Shown here one piece after another: positions 32,117 to 43,575 of a DNA stretch of 64,000 nucleotides; within the stretch, counting starts at the first letter, position 1; every line of letters begins with the position of its first letter. This DNA comes from Aquatica leii. Taxonomy: Eukaryota; Arthropoda; Insecta; Coleoptera; Lampyridae. Made by a program: the position numbers and the translations under genes. The stretch spans positions 23,746,354 through 23,810,353 of the forward strand of contig CM069432.1 of assembly GCA_035610365.1 (NCBI GenBank), in the 5' to 3' direction. Under the pieces are notes generated by a model. It saw nothing but the letters and a program-made list of their open reading frames with translations. It did not search any database and was not told the DNA's origin.

Positions 32117-32273
32117 CCCTTTCACTCACGAATTTTTAATTTTTTTGTAAAAATTATAAAACTTGGTGCATATATACAATGAATTATTTAAAAATTTATG
32201 GTATCAAAAAAAAAAACGCAGCCATTTTGAAAATATGGGATGTACTACATATAGTACATCGTGAATCAAAGGG
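32117..32273. mobile_element. Small piggyBac-type MITE
   Basis: 157 bp bounded by CCCTTTCACTCACGA on the left and its imperfect complement TCGTGAATCAAAGGG on the right, with TTAA at 32113-32116 and a decayed GTAA on the right. No coding capacity. An internal near-palindrome TGTACTACATATAGTACA lies near the right end and has a counterpart in the termini of the larger piggyBac element that starts 23 bp away. Confidence 0.75.
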
Positions 32274-32295
32274 TAAATAGGTGTTTAAAATTCTC

Positions 32296-32387
32296 TTACC
32301 CTTTTACTTACCTTGTACTACCAGTAGTACATGGGAGTTGTAATTTTTTTAAGAAAAACTAATTTATTATTCATACTGTACTTAAGT
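32296..32387 (+). repeat. Left terminal inverted repeat of piggyBac
   Basis: About 92 bp, roughly 90 percent identical by eye to the complement of 41641-41732. It includes the near-palindrome TGTACTACCAGTAGTACA. Confidence 0.9.
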
Positions 32388-32396
32388 AAATAGATT

Positions 32397-34345
32397 TTAT
32401 TTAGTATGGTATAATGTAAAACAATGTTGTTTTATCTGAATACATAAACGCACTTTACATTTGGAACAAAATATATGTGTTTTTCCTTTGCAATTAGGAT
32501 ATTTGCACCTCGTTTGAGAAGGTGTCAGTTTGTCATCAAACTCTGGTAGATGCCCAATGCCATCTAGCCGTACTTCCTTTACTGGAGCTGTCTCTTTTCG
32601 CATCTTCTTTAGAAAGGGAGGTGTTGCAGAACGTGATCTCGGTTCAAAGGACCTGGAAGATACTGGAGACGTATCTGGGCTATTTGTTGGTCTTCCTCGT
32701 CTCCTTATTCTTTTCTTTCCTTCAGAGATCAAAGCTTCTCCAAAATATAAACGAAAGTGAAATAGATCCATTCTTTCCTTCTTATGAGTGTTCAATTTCA
32801 CTGCTTGATCACGATATTCCATCCAGGCATTGGTGCAAGTTAGATCAATTGCATGTGTAAACATACGGAGAATCCATTTTCTGGACTTTATAAAAGTACG
32901 ATATATTTTCAGTAAAAAGTCTAGCTTGTCAACACCTCCCATATTGAAGTTCTAAGCTCTAATGCATTCTGGACGTGCTACATCTATATACTGTTTATTT
33001 ATTTTGTCCCATCTCCAGCAATTATCTTGTGAACTGTCTGAAAATTGGAACGCATATTGACTATTTTGTTATCATACCAGCGAGTCAGTAGAAGTTCTCC
33101 ATCGCCACTGCTAAGTTCTTCGGAACAACCTCTTCATTTTCTTTTCATCTCTTTCACTGAAGAAAAAGGTGGTTTTCCAAATCTGTCTAGCTTTACTGTT
33201 CCAGTAGCATATATGTTACAATGGCGAAGCCACTGTAGCAGTTGATAATTCGAAAAATAATTATCGTAATAAAGTTGGTGATTTGGTTTTTTTATTCTTT
33301 CAGCCAATTTTGTAACCACTGCAGCACTCTGTCCAAATACACTTGTGTAGGGAATCTAATTCAGTTGTAGACCCCTGATATAACATAAAATCGTACAAAA
33401 TTCCACTAGAACCGCAAAGTGCAAATAATTTTATCCCCCAGGGACATGGCTTGCCTTTGACATACTGCTTGACATTGATCTGTCCCTTTAAAGGGATTAT
33501 TTGTTTATCTACACACAGCTTAGCTTATAATTCTAATTTCAGACATCTCTTTTGAATGCAGTCATATAGTGGCCGAAGTTTCTAAAAACGGTCATTATCA
33601 TTTAGTTGTCCATTTGTATCAACAAAGTGAATGTTGGTTTTCAGCTTGCAAAATCTATTATAGTTCATAGAATCGGCAATGATAGGCACGCATAGCTTTG
33701 CGTTTCAATATAAAACAACCCGAAGGTAGTTGCCCATCAATATGTGTATTCCCACAAAGGTTTTCAATTCTTCACGAGTTGTTGCTTCAAACTTGGCATT
33801 TTTTTGAAGGTGATACATGTTGGTATAAACGCACATGTCATTGAAGAAGTCATCCGTAAAATATTTTGAAAAAAATTTCAAGTAGAACCTGTTTCAGTTT
33901 TCTTGTACCAATTTATCGGCGGTGTTTGATAAATTACATTGTTTCGCCACGTAATGTGTGATTTAGAAGTCAAATTATTACCTTTGGTGAAAATATCGAC
34001 ATCATTAAGTGATTTATTTAGAGTTTTCTCCTGATGTCTTGATGGAGACAAGGCACTAACAGGGGCCATTACGTTTTTCTTTGATCGTAGCTTTGTGAAA
34101 ATCGTTGGATCAATTGTTGAAGTGCTAGGATAAATATCCGGCGATTCTTCGCTTTCTGACTCATGAACATGAGCAGTTTTGATAGATTTTTCCAAAACAT
34201 TATTTTGTTTGAGGTTGGTAACGTCATCCAGCGGTATACTTGCAATACAATATATAAAGATACTGCTGTCGTAAAAAAAAGTCTTACCATTACCTTCTGA
34301 ATCAATCCCCAGGTCATCCTCCCAGCCATGGTCCTCATCATTGCT
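32397..34345 (-). pseudogene. piggyBac transposase, broken
   Basis: From 5' to 3' (minus): an acidic start (DEDHGWEDDLGIDSEG, about 34335-34280), possibly followed by a small intron ending near 34235; a Ser/Glu-rich N-terminus (34195-33878) ending NNVIYQTPPINW; a core with many shifts (33880-33330) that includes a DKQIIPFKG-like segment; 33319-33134 with LYYDNYFSNYQLLQWL; a stretch with TRWYDNKIV; then MGGVDKLDFLLKIYRT and the C-terminal cysteine-rich finger (CKYPNCKGKTHIFCSKC, RLCIQIKQHC), stop at 32397. The three DDD-type positions can be matched to DKQ, YYDN and WYDN. Excises and inserts at TTAA when intact; pseudogene here. Confidence 0.9.
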
Positions 34346-34968
34346 GAAGTAATCTATATAAAAGTGAGGTTATAAAAATACATGCATAATACTAAAACAG
34401 AACACTAAAACTTTACCAAAGTAGATTTTTAAGGTTTACTGAAGCCCAAATAATCAACACAAAAAATACAAATACCATAGACTACTAGGAAGGCTACATA
34501 AATAAAGCGGTATTCGCGCGCTTTGCAAGTCACTCAGATTTAGCGAAATCATTTCTGTAATTAAATGTAATTTACCTTTCGCATGATAGATGACGACACA
34601 AATTGCTGAAAAGCTAAAATAGCACATACAGATTACTACCGTAAAACGGGATTACTTTATACAAGTTTTTGTAGTTTTTGTTGGTAACTTTTTTTAATGG
34701 TCAAAATGTTATCTTTTTTTTGCTCCAATAGAACAATGTGGTCAACAAATGCATAACAAAATATTTCCTTCCCCCCCCCCTTCCCCCACACAAAAATAAT
34801 TTTTTTTTTTTGAAAAGGTGTCAAAGGAACCTCGAGCGTGATGTTTCTTTGACATAACGTTGAAATGCAGGTTATGGCAAAGATACAAGTCTTTAGGGTT
34901 ACTTTGACATCATTTATAAGGTTTTATGTTTTGCGTATGGATTTAGTCGGAAAAAAAAATTTTTTTGG

Positions 34969-35004
34969 GTCAATTTTAACTTTTATTAAGGAAACATCTT
35001 ACAT
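34969..35004. repeat. 36-bp target-site duplication of the nested LINE, left copy
   Basis: Starts GTCAATTTTAACTTTTATTA and is repeated without change at 39419-39454; similarity extends about 8 bp further to the left with one mismatch. It brackets the LINE on both sides. Confidence 0.9.
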
Positions 35005-35163
35005 ATATAAGTTTAACTTTAATTTTATTTGTCGCCTTTGGCTTACAAATTCGTTCGTGCTACACTACATACAACCTACATTCCATTCTATATTTACATT
35101 TACATTTACATTCTATTTATTTATTTATTTACTTATTTATTTTTTTTTTTTAAATACATTTTC

Positions 35164-38100
35164 TTATCCCTTCTCTCCCCTTAACTTTTTCCTCCTGCTC
35201 CATACTTCTTCCATCCATTCCGCTTCTTTTCCGTTTTCATCTAAGATTTCTTCTATTTTCATCACCTCTTCTCTTAGTTCCCTGCATTTCTGTCTCATGT
35301 GGTTAAGGTCTTCCGTTTCTTCTCTACATAGCCTGCACATCTTTGCTGGTTCTTCTTTCCAATATTTCTTCCCTAACTTCTCGTTGCCACATCTGAACCT
35401 TGCTACCATTTTTTTCTTTTTGTTGCTTTTATTCTCTCTATCTTTTAAATATTCCGGCACTCCTTCACCCTTGATATCTTTATAATTCCTATTATATCTG
35501 CCCTCTTTTATCTTTGTCCATCTTTCTTGTTTTTCGATGTCTCTATCTCTCCTTATTATTTCTTCCCTTACCCCCACTCCCTCTTCTCTTAATCTCTCCA
35601 CTTCTTTTCTCGCGTACCCGTTTTTTTTCGTAATACTCTTCTCTGCCCTCCTGCCCGTACTTCACTTTCCCTCCCTTTATCTCTTTCCAAAATTCTTGCA
35701 GTATTGTTCAATCTGTTCTTTCCCTCAGTTTTTTCTCGTATTTTATGGCTCTTTTTCCTACCTCTGCCCTTATTTTTTCTATTTGTACCTCCTCTCTCAC
35801 AATATACCCCGGTGTATCCCTGTCCAGTCCTAAAACCCATCTCCAGTATTTATCCTGCAGACCTCCTCCCTCCCTCCACTCCTTTCAGCCACATATTTCC
35901 GCTCCATACATTACCACCCCCTTTATTAACTTTTTAAACAACAGCTTTCTTTTTTTATATCCATCTCGAATACTCTTTCCCCACACCCCAGACTTGTCCT
36001 ATTAACCTGTTTCCTTTCTTCACCCTTTCCTTTATGTGTTCTCCCTCTTTATTATCCTGTTTCATCGTGTAGCCTAGGTATGTAAATTCCTTCACTTGTT
36101 GCACTTTCTCATCACTCTATATCCACTCCTCTCTTTTTCTTTTCTCCCCTCCTTTTCTAAATATCATTATCTTTGTTTTCTCCGTGTTTACTTCCATTTC
36201 CTTCTTTTTCATGTATTTTTCTAGTGTTTTGATCATCTCTTTCATTTCCTTTTCCTCCTTAGCCACCAACACTATGTCATCCGCATACGCCAACGACCAT
36301 ACCTTAGCTTTCCCTACCACTATCCCTTCTGTCTGTTGTCCTCTCATTGTCTCTTCCAGATCCCCCGTATATACTGAGAACAGGCTTGGGCTCAGTGAAC
36401 ATCCCTGTCTCAACCCTCTCTTTGTGATGAATTTCTCGCTCTCTTCCCCATTCACTTTAACTATGCTCCTCGTTTCTTCGTAGATTTCCTCTATTCTTTG
36501 TATTAATCTTTCATTGATTTTTTTTCTTTTCATATATTCCCACAGCTTTTCCCTATTCACTTTGTCAAAAGCAGCTTTTAGATCTAGGAATAGTGCCACC
36601 ATTTTCCCTCTTTTTTTTTCTAGTTCTTTATTTGCTAAGTGTTTCAGTATATATATGTTGTCTATCGCCCTTCTTCCTTTTCTGAATCCCGCTTGTCCGT
36701 CTGGTACCAAACTTCCTTCCTCTATTTCCTTCTGTAGTCTTTCTTGCAGTATTGTCGCATATAATTTGTATGCCGTGCTCAATAATGTTACCCCTCTATA
36801 ATTCTTGACTTTATTTTTTTCGCTTTTTTTATAGATTGGGTATATTATTCCCTCTCTCCATCTCTCTGGAAATCCTTCCCCTTTCCATATTTTGTTTAGT
36901 ATTTCCGTCATCCTTTTTGCTACACTTTCTCCCCCGTATATCCACTCTTCTCCTTGTATCCCATCTTCTCCTGCCGTCTTTCCTTTTTTTATATTTTTTA
37001 TCGCCTCTATTACTTCTTCTTTACTTATTCTATCCCTATCTGCTTCTTCCTGTCTTATTACCGCGTCTTTTCTTTTTTCTTTTTTCTGCTTTTGTTCTTC
37101 CCCTCCCAACAGGTTCCGAAAGTATATTTCCTATTCTTTAATTTGTATTCTCTTTGTCGTTATGTTTTTTTCTCTTTTTCTTTAGGTACTTCTATACATC
37201 TTCTTCCGTTTTTATTCCTTTGATCTGCTCCTCTTGTTTCTTTTTGTTTTCTTCCTTTTTTCTGTCGCATGTTTTTTTGTATATTTTTACTGATTCTTTG
37301 TATTCTTCTTTTTCTTTCCTCCCTTTTTTCCACTGTCTTAATGCTCTTCTTGCATTTTCTTTGCTTCCTTGCATTCCTTATCCCACCATTTCTTCCATCC
37401 TGTTTTCTCCCCCTTCCACTTTCTAATTCTGCCTCTCTTTTGCTTTCTCCATCATCTCTCTCATTTCCTCTACACTTTCTTGTAATTCCTTCCCTATTCG
37501 TACCGTTTTCCCTATTCTCTCTTTATATCTTTTTATACCCTCTTCTGTCCACTTTTTTTTAGCTATGTACATAGCTCCTCTTCCTCTCTCTCTCTTCTCT
37601 TTCTCTTCCTTCCATTGTCAATTCCAGTGGTTGATGGTCTGACTCTACCCTTTCTCCCACCTTAAATGTCTTTACCTTTTCTGCAGCCTCTTCATTTGTC
37701 ATTACAAAATTTATTATTGATTCTCCCCTTCCTCCTATGTACGTAAATTCCTCCTTTCCACCTTCTTCTCTGTTCCCGTTCATTATTTCCCACCCTTTTT
37801 CGTTGCACAATTCCAGCAGTTCTTCTCCCTCTTTATTTATCACCTTGTCCTTTGTTTGTCTTTTTCACGTCCCTTTTCTTTCTTGTATTCCCTCCTCTTC
37901 CACTATTCTTGCGTTGAAGTCCCCTCCTACTATTATCAATCCCTCTTCCTTCTCTTCTATCATCTCTTTTATGTTTTTCTTTGTCTCTTTCATTCTACTG
38001 CTATAAACCGTCACTACTTTTATTTTTGTTTTTCTCCACTGTATGTTCCTTTCTACAACTCCTCTTCTCTGTTGCACTTTCTCTTTCTTTTCCTGGCTCA

Positions 38101-38329
38101 ACCATTTTTTTCTTATTCCCGTTATTATACCCCCCTTTGGCCCCCCTTCTTTCTTTTGTCTTTCTGCATGTTGCACCACCCACTCAAATTCCTCCGGCAA
38201 CTCTTTTTTCCACCACTCCCATTCTTTTTCTTCCATCCATGTTTCCTGTAATCCCACTACATCCTGTTCCTTGATGTACTTCCAGAAATCATGTTCCTTG
38301 TTTTTTATTCCCGCTACGTTCCAAAACAA
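35164..38329 (-). pseudogene. LINE ORF2: endonuclease, RT, C-terminal knuckle
   Basis: Endonuclease in 38329-37865 (FWNVAGIKNK, GLQETWMEEKE, IIVGGDFNARI) and 37843-37559 (FTYIGGRGESIINFVMTN, ESDHQPLEL). The usual Asp in the IDY/IDF position is Asn (IINF). RT in 37109-36117: KNIKKGKTAGEDGIQGEEW, NYRGVTLLSTAYKLYATILQ, DGQAGFRKGRRAIDNIY, LFLDLKAAFDKVNR, GLRQGCSLSPSLFSVY, catalytic LAYADDIVLVA. The C-terminus (35601-35164) has CRLCREETEDLNHMRQKC. Three or more frame changes. Likely inactive; clade not assigned. Confidence 0.9.
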
Positions 38330-38334
38330 TACTC

Positions 38335-38900
38335 TCAGCTCCGTCTATCTCCATTTTTCTGTACCCTACCCATACTCTTTTTCCTTTCGCTCTTTTTTCC
38401 ACCGCTATGTTTATTATTTCTCTTTGCACTCTTCTTTCCTCCCATGTCAAATCGTGACATATATATTCTTGTATTCTTTAATTTCTTCTTCTCCGCCCTT
38501 ACCTTCTGTTCTTCCTCCCATTCTCCGATTTCCGCCACCACCATCTCATTTTTCTTCTCTTTGTTTATTACTGTCACTTTTTCACCTCTACTTTTACATT
38601 TAATTTTTCTTCCAGCATCACTGCTAAATCTTTTGTGGTTTTTCACTTCTCCACCCCTTTATCACAATATTATTCTTTCTTTTCCATCTTTCCTTGTCTT
38701 CCGCTTTTTTCTCCAGTTTTCTATTCTCTCCACCAGTTTCTCTTTTTCTTTCTCCCACTTCTTTTCTCTTTCTCCCATTTCTTTTTCATTTCTTTGATTC
38801 CTTGTCTTATTCCTTGCATATTTTATTCCATCTGTTTCATCATTTTTCTCATTAATTTTTAACTCCTCCATTTCTTTCCTTCCTCCTTCTGTTCTTGAGG
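38335..38900 (-). pseudogene. LINE ORF1 remnant (basic coiled coil)
   Basis: Frames 38871-38662 and 38646-38335. The first is almost entirely charged with a heptad-like pattern (EKKWEKEKEKLVERIENWRK). The second continues with Lys/Arg-rich sequence and no zinc knuckle. Placed just upstream of ORF2, it is the likely RNA-binding ORF1 in broken form. Confidence 0.6.
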
Positions 38901-39418
38901 TTTTTCCTTCTCTCTTTTCTTCGATATCTTTTTAATGTCTGGTGATCTTATTGTTTTCTTTCCTCTTTTAAATATTTGTTGCCTTTTTTTTCCTCTTCCT
39001 CTCTCTCTCTTTTATTCATCCCTTTCCCCTTTTTTCTTATTTATTTATTTATATTTTTTTATTTAATTATTTATTTAATTCTTTTTAATTTTTTTTATTT
39101 ATTTTTTTTTTCTTAATTCCTCTTTACCTTTTTTTCTTATTTTTCGTGTTTTAAAACGTCACCCTTGTAGCTAATTCGCTTTAATTTCGCTTTAAATGTA
39201 ATAATTTCTATTAATGTAGGAGGTTATCTTTTGTCTCTGACCTTTTCGATTACCCTGCTTATTCACCTTAATCACACTTGTTCGACAGTTCTATAATTTT
39301 CCACCACGGTTTCTATTCTTCCGTTAATTTATTTATTATTTTACACCCTTCCTTTTTTACCTACCCTTTTTCTCTCCTGCTTCCCTCTTACTACCACTAC
39401 TAACAAATTTTTTTTTGA

Positions 39419-39454
39419 GTCAATTTTAACTTTTATTAAGGAAACATCTTACAT
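39419..39454. repeat. 36-bp target-site duplication of the nested LINE, right copy
   Basis: Exact copy of 34969-35004 at the 5' boundary of the LINE. Confidence 0.9.
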
Positions 39455-39527
39455 TAAGGTATCATATACTTAAGGCACATTCATAATAAACTTAAACGAT
39501 AGATTTCAAAAAAAGAAAAAAAAATTA

Positions 39528-41260
39528 TTAGTATGTATCCTCGCACACCATACACTCGTAGGCAGGATTAACGGAAACTTTATTACACATACCGCAGACC
39601 CATTTTTTGCAGGTGATGTAATATGTTCAGTCTGCGACATAATGGTAGAACTGGAAGTCACACTTACAGATGTAACAGAGGTTGTTGTCCTTTTTGTTTT
39701 CATTGTTGCTCTTCTTCCGGCGGCCCTAAGCACTCAATTTCCTTTTGCCCTTCTTCTGGCGGACCAATTTACTCAAGGAAACATCTTCATCGGAAGATGT
39801 CTGGTCTTTCGCGGAAGGTATAGAAGAAGTTGATGGGCCTGGTTCAAAACTTGGGTCATCCTGTATTGCTGGGACAGTTTCAACAACTGAAATATCGTTG
39901 TCTATGTCTGAAGCATGATTGATTGATGGGACATCTTGACTTGTTACAGTGATCTGTGTGCCGGGTTTATGACAGACTTTCTTTCCTCTTCTGTGCCGAA
40001 TTCTTTCTGAGTTGTAACCCCTTGATTCTCTTAAAAACACCAGCAGACTACTATCGAGAACACGTCCAGTTTCTTCGGTTTGATCTCCTGGAAGTTTTTT
40101 CAAGGCAGCTTCAGGATCGAATGGGTAAAGGCCCGTTATTCTGAATGAGCTCTCGAGATTCTTGGTTATATTGGGAGCCAATGCATCCATTAATCTCTTC
40201 AGAAGCATGGGAAACTGTGGTTTTGGAATGAGACCCCGAATTCTTGATTCTTTTCCCCAATTGTCCAGAACCTTCTTTCATTGTTTCTTTAAAGGACCAT
40301 AGACACCGACGTCCAGAGACTGCAACATGTGGGTCGAGTTTGGGGGCAGAGTTGTAAAATGAATGTTGCTTCCCACTGCAGCCTGGATGACTTCAGGGGA
40401 AAAATGCGAAGCAAGATTATCACCAATGACAATAGTTTTTTCATTTTCTTGTTTGTGTTCCTGGATTTGCGGTAACAAAATTTTAAAAAACCATACCTCA
40501 AACAAATTCATGTCAAACCAGCCGGTACTACTGTTTCTATAAATTGTTCTAGGTGGTCCACCTTCTGTCCAGTTCTCATAAAGATGTTTGGATTTGTACA
40601 CAACCATGGGAGGAATCAATTTTCCTTCAGCGGTACCACAGAACATGAGGCTTACTGATGATTTTGAATGTTCCTGGACTCTTTCGACGCGTTTGTGCTC
40701 TCGAGGTACTAATACTTTTATCGCCCCTGGGTCGTCTGTAATGTTTGTCTCATCATAATTATAAATAAGAGCTGGACGTGTCTCCTCCAAAACTGGCTTT
40801 AAATTCACAAAAACTCTTTGATCTCGTTAGGGCCCACTGATGCTCTTGAAGCCTTGATATTTGTCGCCAGTCTCTGCGTGAAGTTATTCCGAGCTGCAAA
40901 CTCATTCACAAAGTCATAACCCGGCAAGTTATCTTTCCACTGCTTTATAACTCGACCCTCCTTATTTACAAACATTTGAACGACGGTTGTCAACGGAAAC
41001 CCCCAATTGGCTAAAACAGTCAAGGTATCGGCAAGTAATTTTTCATTTTGAGGCGTTAAAACAGTGGGGTGATCCGGCTTCCCATCATGCCTGTGATGGA
41101 TCTTGTTAAGAATGGTGGTTCTGTTGATTTTGTACTTCTTGGCAGCAGCAGCCTGGGTAAGTCTACCTGCTCTAACTTCTGCAACGGCTCTTGCAAGGTC
41201 TTCATCACTATAATTCTTATAGGTTCGGTCACCTATTTTTCTTTGATAAGTTCTAACCAT
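39528..41260 (-). pseudogene. pogo-like transposase 2 (HTH, DDE_1, C-terminal zinc finger), nearly intact frame
   Basis: Starts at 41260 (MVRTYQRKIGDRTYKN). A helix-turn-helix follows (LTQAAAAKKYKINRTTILNK), then the DDE core: IYNYDETNITDD, IVIGDNLASHFS and LQSLDVGVYGPLKKQ. A Ser/Asp-rich linker leads to a C-terminal finger (CYICKCDFQFYHYVAD, then CKKWVCGMC, YECMVCEDTY) and a stop at 39528. Only four lesions: a one-base frameshift near 40806, TGA at 40275, TAG at 39723 and a TGA inside the finger. About 577 codons overall. It differs clearly from the pogo-like transposase at 11384-13214, so it is a separate family. Confidence 0.9.
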
Positions 41261-41640
41261 TGTTAGATATAAATATCTACAAATAAACACAAGATTAACA
41301 TAACAAAATAAAAAAAAGTGTATTACAACAATTAAATAGGTTCTAATACCTACCTAAACTTAACGTAAACAATGATATAAACTACGAGAACTGTATAGAA
41401 AAACGTTTTAAGGTGTATTTACGCACATCGCTACATACAGCAACGATAAACACGTTCGCACTGGTCGATGAGACGGGTAATCGAAAAGCTAATTACCCCC
41501 CGCACTCGTCACACACTACATAAAGTCACGTGAGTTGCATTGCGCGATTGTTTTGCCGCATTTTGGCGCTTTGTTAAAGTAGCCCCAAAAACTGTCAAAG
41601 TTACCCGTAAAGTCAATTTAGCCCCGTTCTATGGTACTAA

Positions 41641-41732
41641 CTTAAGTACAGTCTGAATAATAAATTAGTTTTTCTTAAAAAAATTAAAACTCCCATGTAG
41701 TACTAGTAGTACAAGGTGAGTGAAAGGGTTAA
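41641..41732 (-). repeat. Right terminal inverted repeat of piggyBac
   Basis: Complement of the left repeat at 32296-32387, ending in an intact TTAA at 41729-41732. Confidence 0.9.
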
Positions 41733-43475
41733 AAAAAACTGAACTATGTAATCGCCTGTTTTCTAAATGTTTAACCCGAAATTTAGCGTTACCAGTTGGT
41801 TACACGAAAAAACTGCTAAGAACAAAAATTTTACAATTTTTTATACTGAACATTTTTTGTTTGAAATATTTTTTGATAAAAAATACAGCTTTTGAGAAAA
41901 TGATGAAAAACTGTTTTGGGTGCCGTTTTCTAAGATGGCGGCAGTAGCACAAGTTTTTGTTTCGAGTTTTTCGGGTAGCTAAAAATTATATATATACAAA
42001 GTCTCATGCTTCTAAGAGTTTTTTAAGATAATTTTCCTAAAATCACTGGACTATTACTGTAAAAATGAGTTTTCTGGATGAAAATATTTAAAAAAATGTA
42101 TGTCTTTAATGCGTGATAACTTTTTTTTGTGTATGTATGACAGACTGATACTTTAATTGGTAGAATACGTTCGCATCGTCTTAGAGGTTTAATTTTTTTG
42201 ATGGTATCATACCAAATTCCGATTTTTTTTTTTAGAATTATCATATATATCAGATACTATGTCGCTGCCGTCACGGATAAGTTCTGAAAAATGACAAAGT
42301 TGGTTTTGACCTCAAAGAATTGTGACACTTATTGGTTTATTCAACAAGGAAAGGCCCCATTTCTATTGTCGATGATAAAAATAATTTAGTTTTAAAAATT
42401 TTAAAAATTTTATTTAATGAAACGACTAACACAATTAGAATAATAATCATAGAATAATTCTAACGGTCATTGCATCACAACTTCTTATTTATAACAACTT
42501 AACTTACAAACCCACTTTCTGACTTTAGATAAAACGCTATTCGTTTCTAAAAATTATTAAATTTTATTTAGAAAGGCGTTTGTAACACCGTTTAAAAAGT
42601 ATGATGCAATATTTTCGTATAGTTACCGTACGTGAAAAGACAGTGAACTCGGCTTAATTCCACAATTTTTTTTCTTTATAATAATGTTGTCATTACTCAA
42701 TCATGTTCAGTAATTTCTAATTGTAATATCCGGTACGAAGCCTTTTGCGCTATAAATAAATTACATTAGAAGTCTTATGACTATTTTAAAAAATCTAATA
42801 GAAATATATTTTCTAAAGGCATATAACATTGTTTTTATTTACATTAACAATGCAACTGATAGCGATTGTACATCGTATAAATAAATACGCTATTGATTAC
42901 AGCCGGAAGAACAGAATAAAACTAAATTAAACCGGTTCTTTCCTTATAGAGTTCAAGCGTATCAGTATGAATTAATAATCGTATTTATTAATGAAATTTG
43001 AAACACTCATGTGATTCTTGTCTGTTTTTGTTTGATTCATAAGTTCAATCGGCAATAATCCACATTTCACAATTAAATTAGATCGAAGTAGTATTTGGAA
43101 ATCCTAATGCGTATTTTATTAACCTATCTTGAGATTTACATTTTACTCAAATTGAATTATGTTATAATGAGATAAGAACAGATAAATATTTCATCAGACA
43201 AATTATTACTGAAGGGAATAATACGGTTTACAGCATAAATTATAGAAAAATATAAACAAATGAAAATTCCTTTAAAAAATTACGTTTTAGTATTGTTGAC
43301 TATAATTTATGTCGATGTGAAAATCATAAACGTTTTGAAGACGTTCAGATTTGGCAATTTAAAGCTATTGCAAATAACTGATGATCTCTGATAATACTTA
43401 GTTTCATCATCCGCTTGCTCCAATCACGATACTGTAAAAAAACTTACATCATCTTTAAGCAGCCTACTCCGATTC
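41733..43475. other. Intergenic, 5' flank of the aminotransferase gene
   Basis: AT-rich with no coding features; frames at 41720-41947 and 42023-42244 are chance. It probably holds the upstream control region of the aminotransferase gene, but no specific site other than the TATA box is recognised. Confidence 0.6.
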
Positions 43476-43477
43476 AC

Positions 43478-43485
43478 TATAAAAA
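43478..43485 (+). promoter_or_regulatory. TATA box of the aminotransferase gene
   Basis: TATAAAAA, 98 bp upstream of the start codon, which leaves room for transcription starting near 43508 and a 5' leader of about 65 to 70 bp. Confidence 0.6.
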
Positions 43486-43575
43486 GAAAGTGAGCGTGTG
43501 CTTGGTGTTATTATTCTTGAAACGGTTGCAGTGACTACTACGTTAAAGAAATAGTGTTTGAAATTTATATAGAAA

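Larger units (their letters stand above)
35005..39418 (-). mobile_element. Third LINE, nested in the pogo-like element
   Basis: 4.4 kb, minus strand, flanked by a perfect 36-bp direct repeat. It contains a coiled-coil ORF1 (about 38900-38335), an APE-type endonuclease (38329-37559), RT (37374-36117) and a C-terminal zinc-knuckle segment (35840-35164). Its coding strand is strongly purine-rich, so the plus strand shows long T/C-rich false ORFs. The 3' tail is AT-rich with a TTTA-type low-complexity run near 35100-35160. Confidence 0.9.
34639..41634 (-). mobile_element. pogo-like DNA transposon nested in piggyBac
   Basis: The ends read CCGTAAAACGGG (34639-34650) and, on the minus strand, CCATAGAACGGG (41634-41623), each flanked by TA (34637-34638 and 41635-41636). 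The only gene of its own is the transposase at 39528-41260. The excess length is a LINE (35005-39418). Beyond the first 12 bp the inverted repeats have drifted, so the left end is less certain than the right. Confidence 0.75.
32296..41732 (-). mobile_element. piggyBac element, both termini, containing nested insertions
   Basis: Terminal inverted repeats of about 92 bp lie at 32296-32387 and 41641-41732. Left reads TTACCCTTTTACTTACCTTG. Right, on the minus strand, reads TTAACCCTTTCACTCACCTT. Both go on with a TGTACTA...TAC palindrome, CATGGGAGTT and a shared AAGAAAAACTAATTTATTAT block. The right TTAA is intact; the left has lost one A. Transposase remains at 32397-34345. Most of the length is a pogo-like element (34639-41634) that itself contains a LINE. 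Confidence 0.9.

Noticed and set aside
35164..38862. Many plus-strand ORFs rich in Phe, Ser and Leu
   Set aside because: They mirror the purine-rich minus-strand LINE, whose endonuclease, ADD-box RT and knuckle are clear; the plus-strand frames have no motif.
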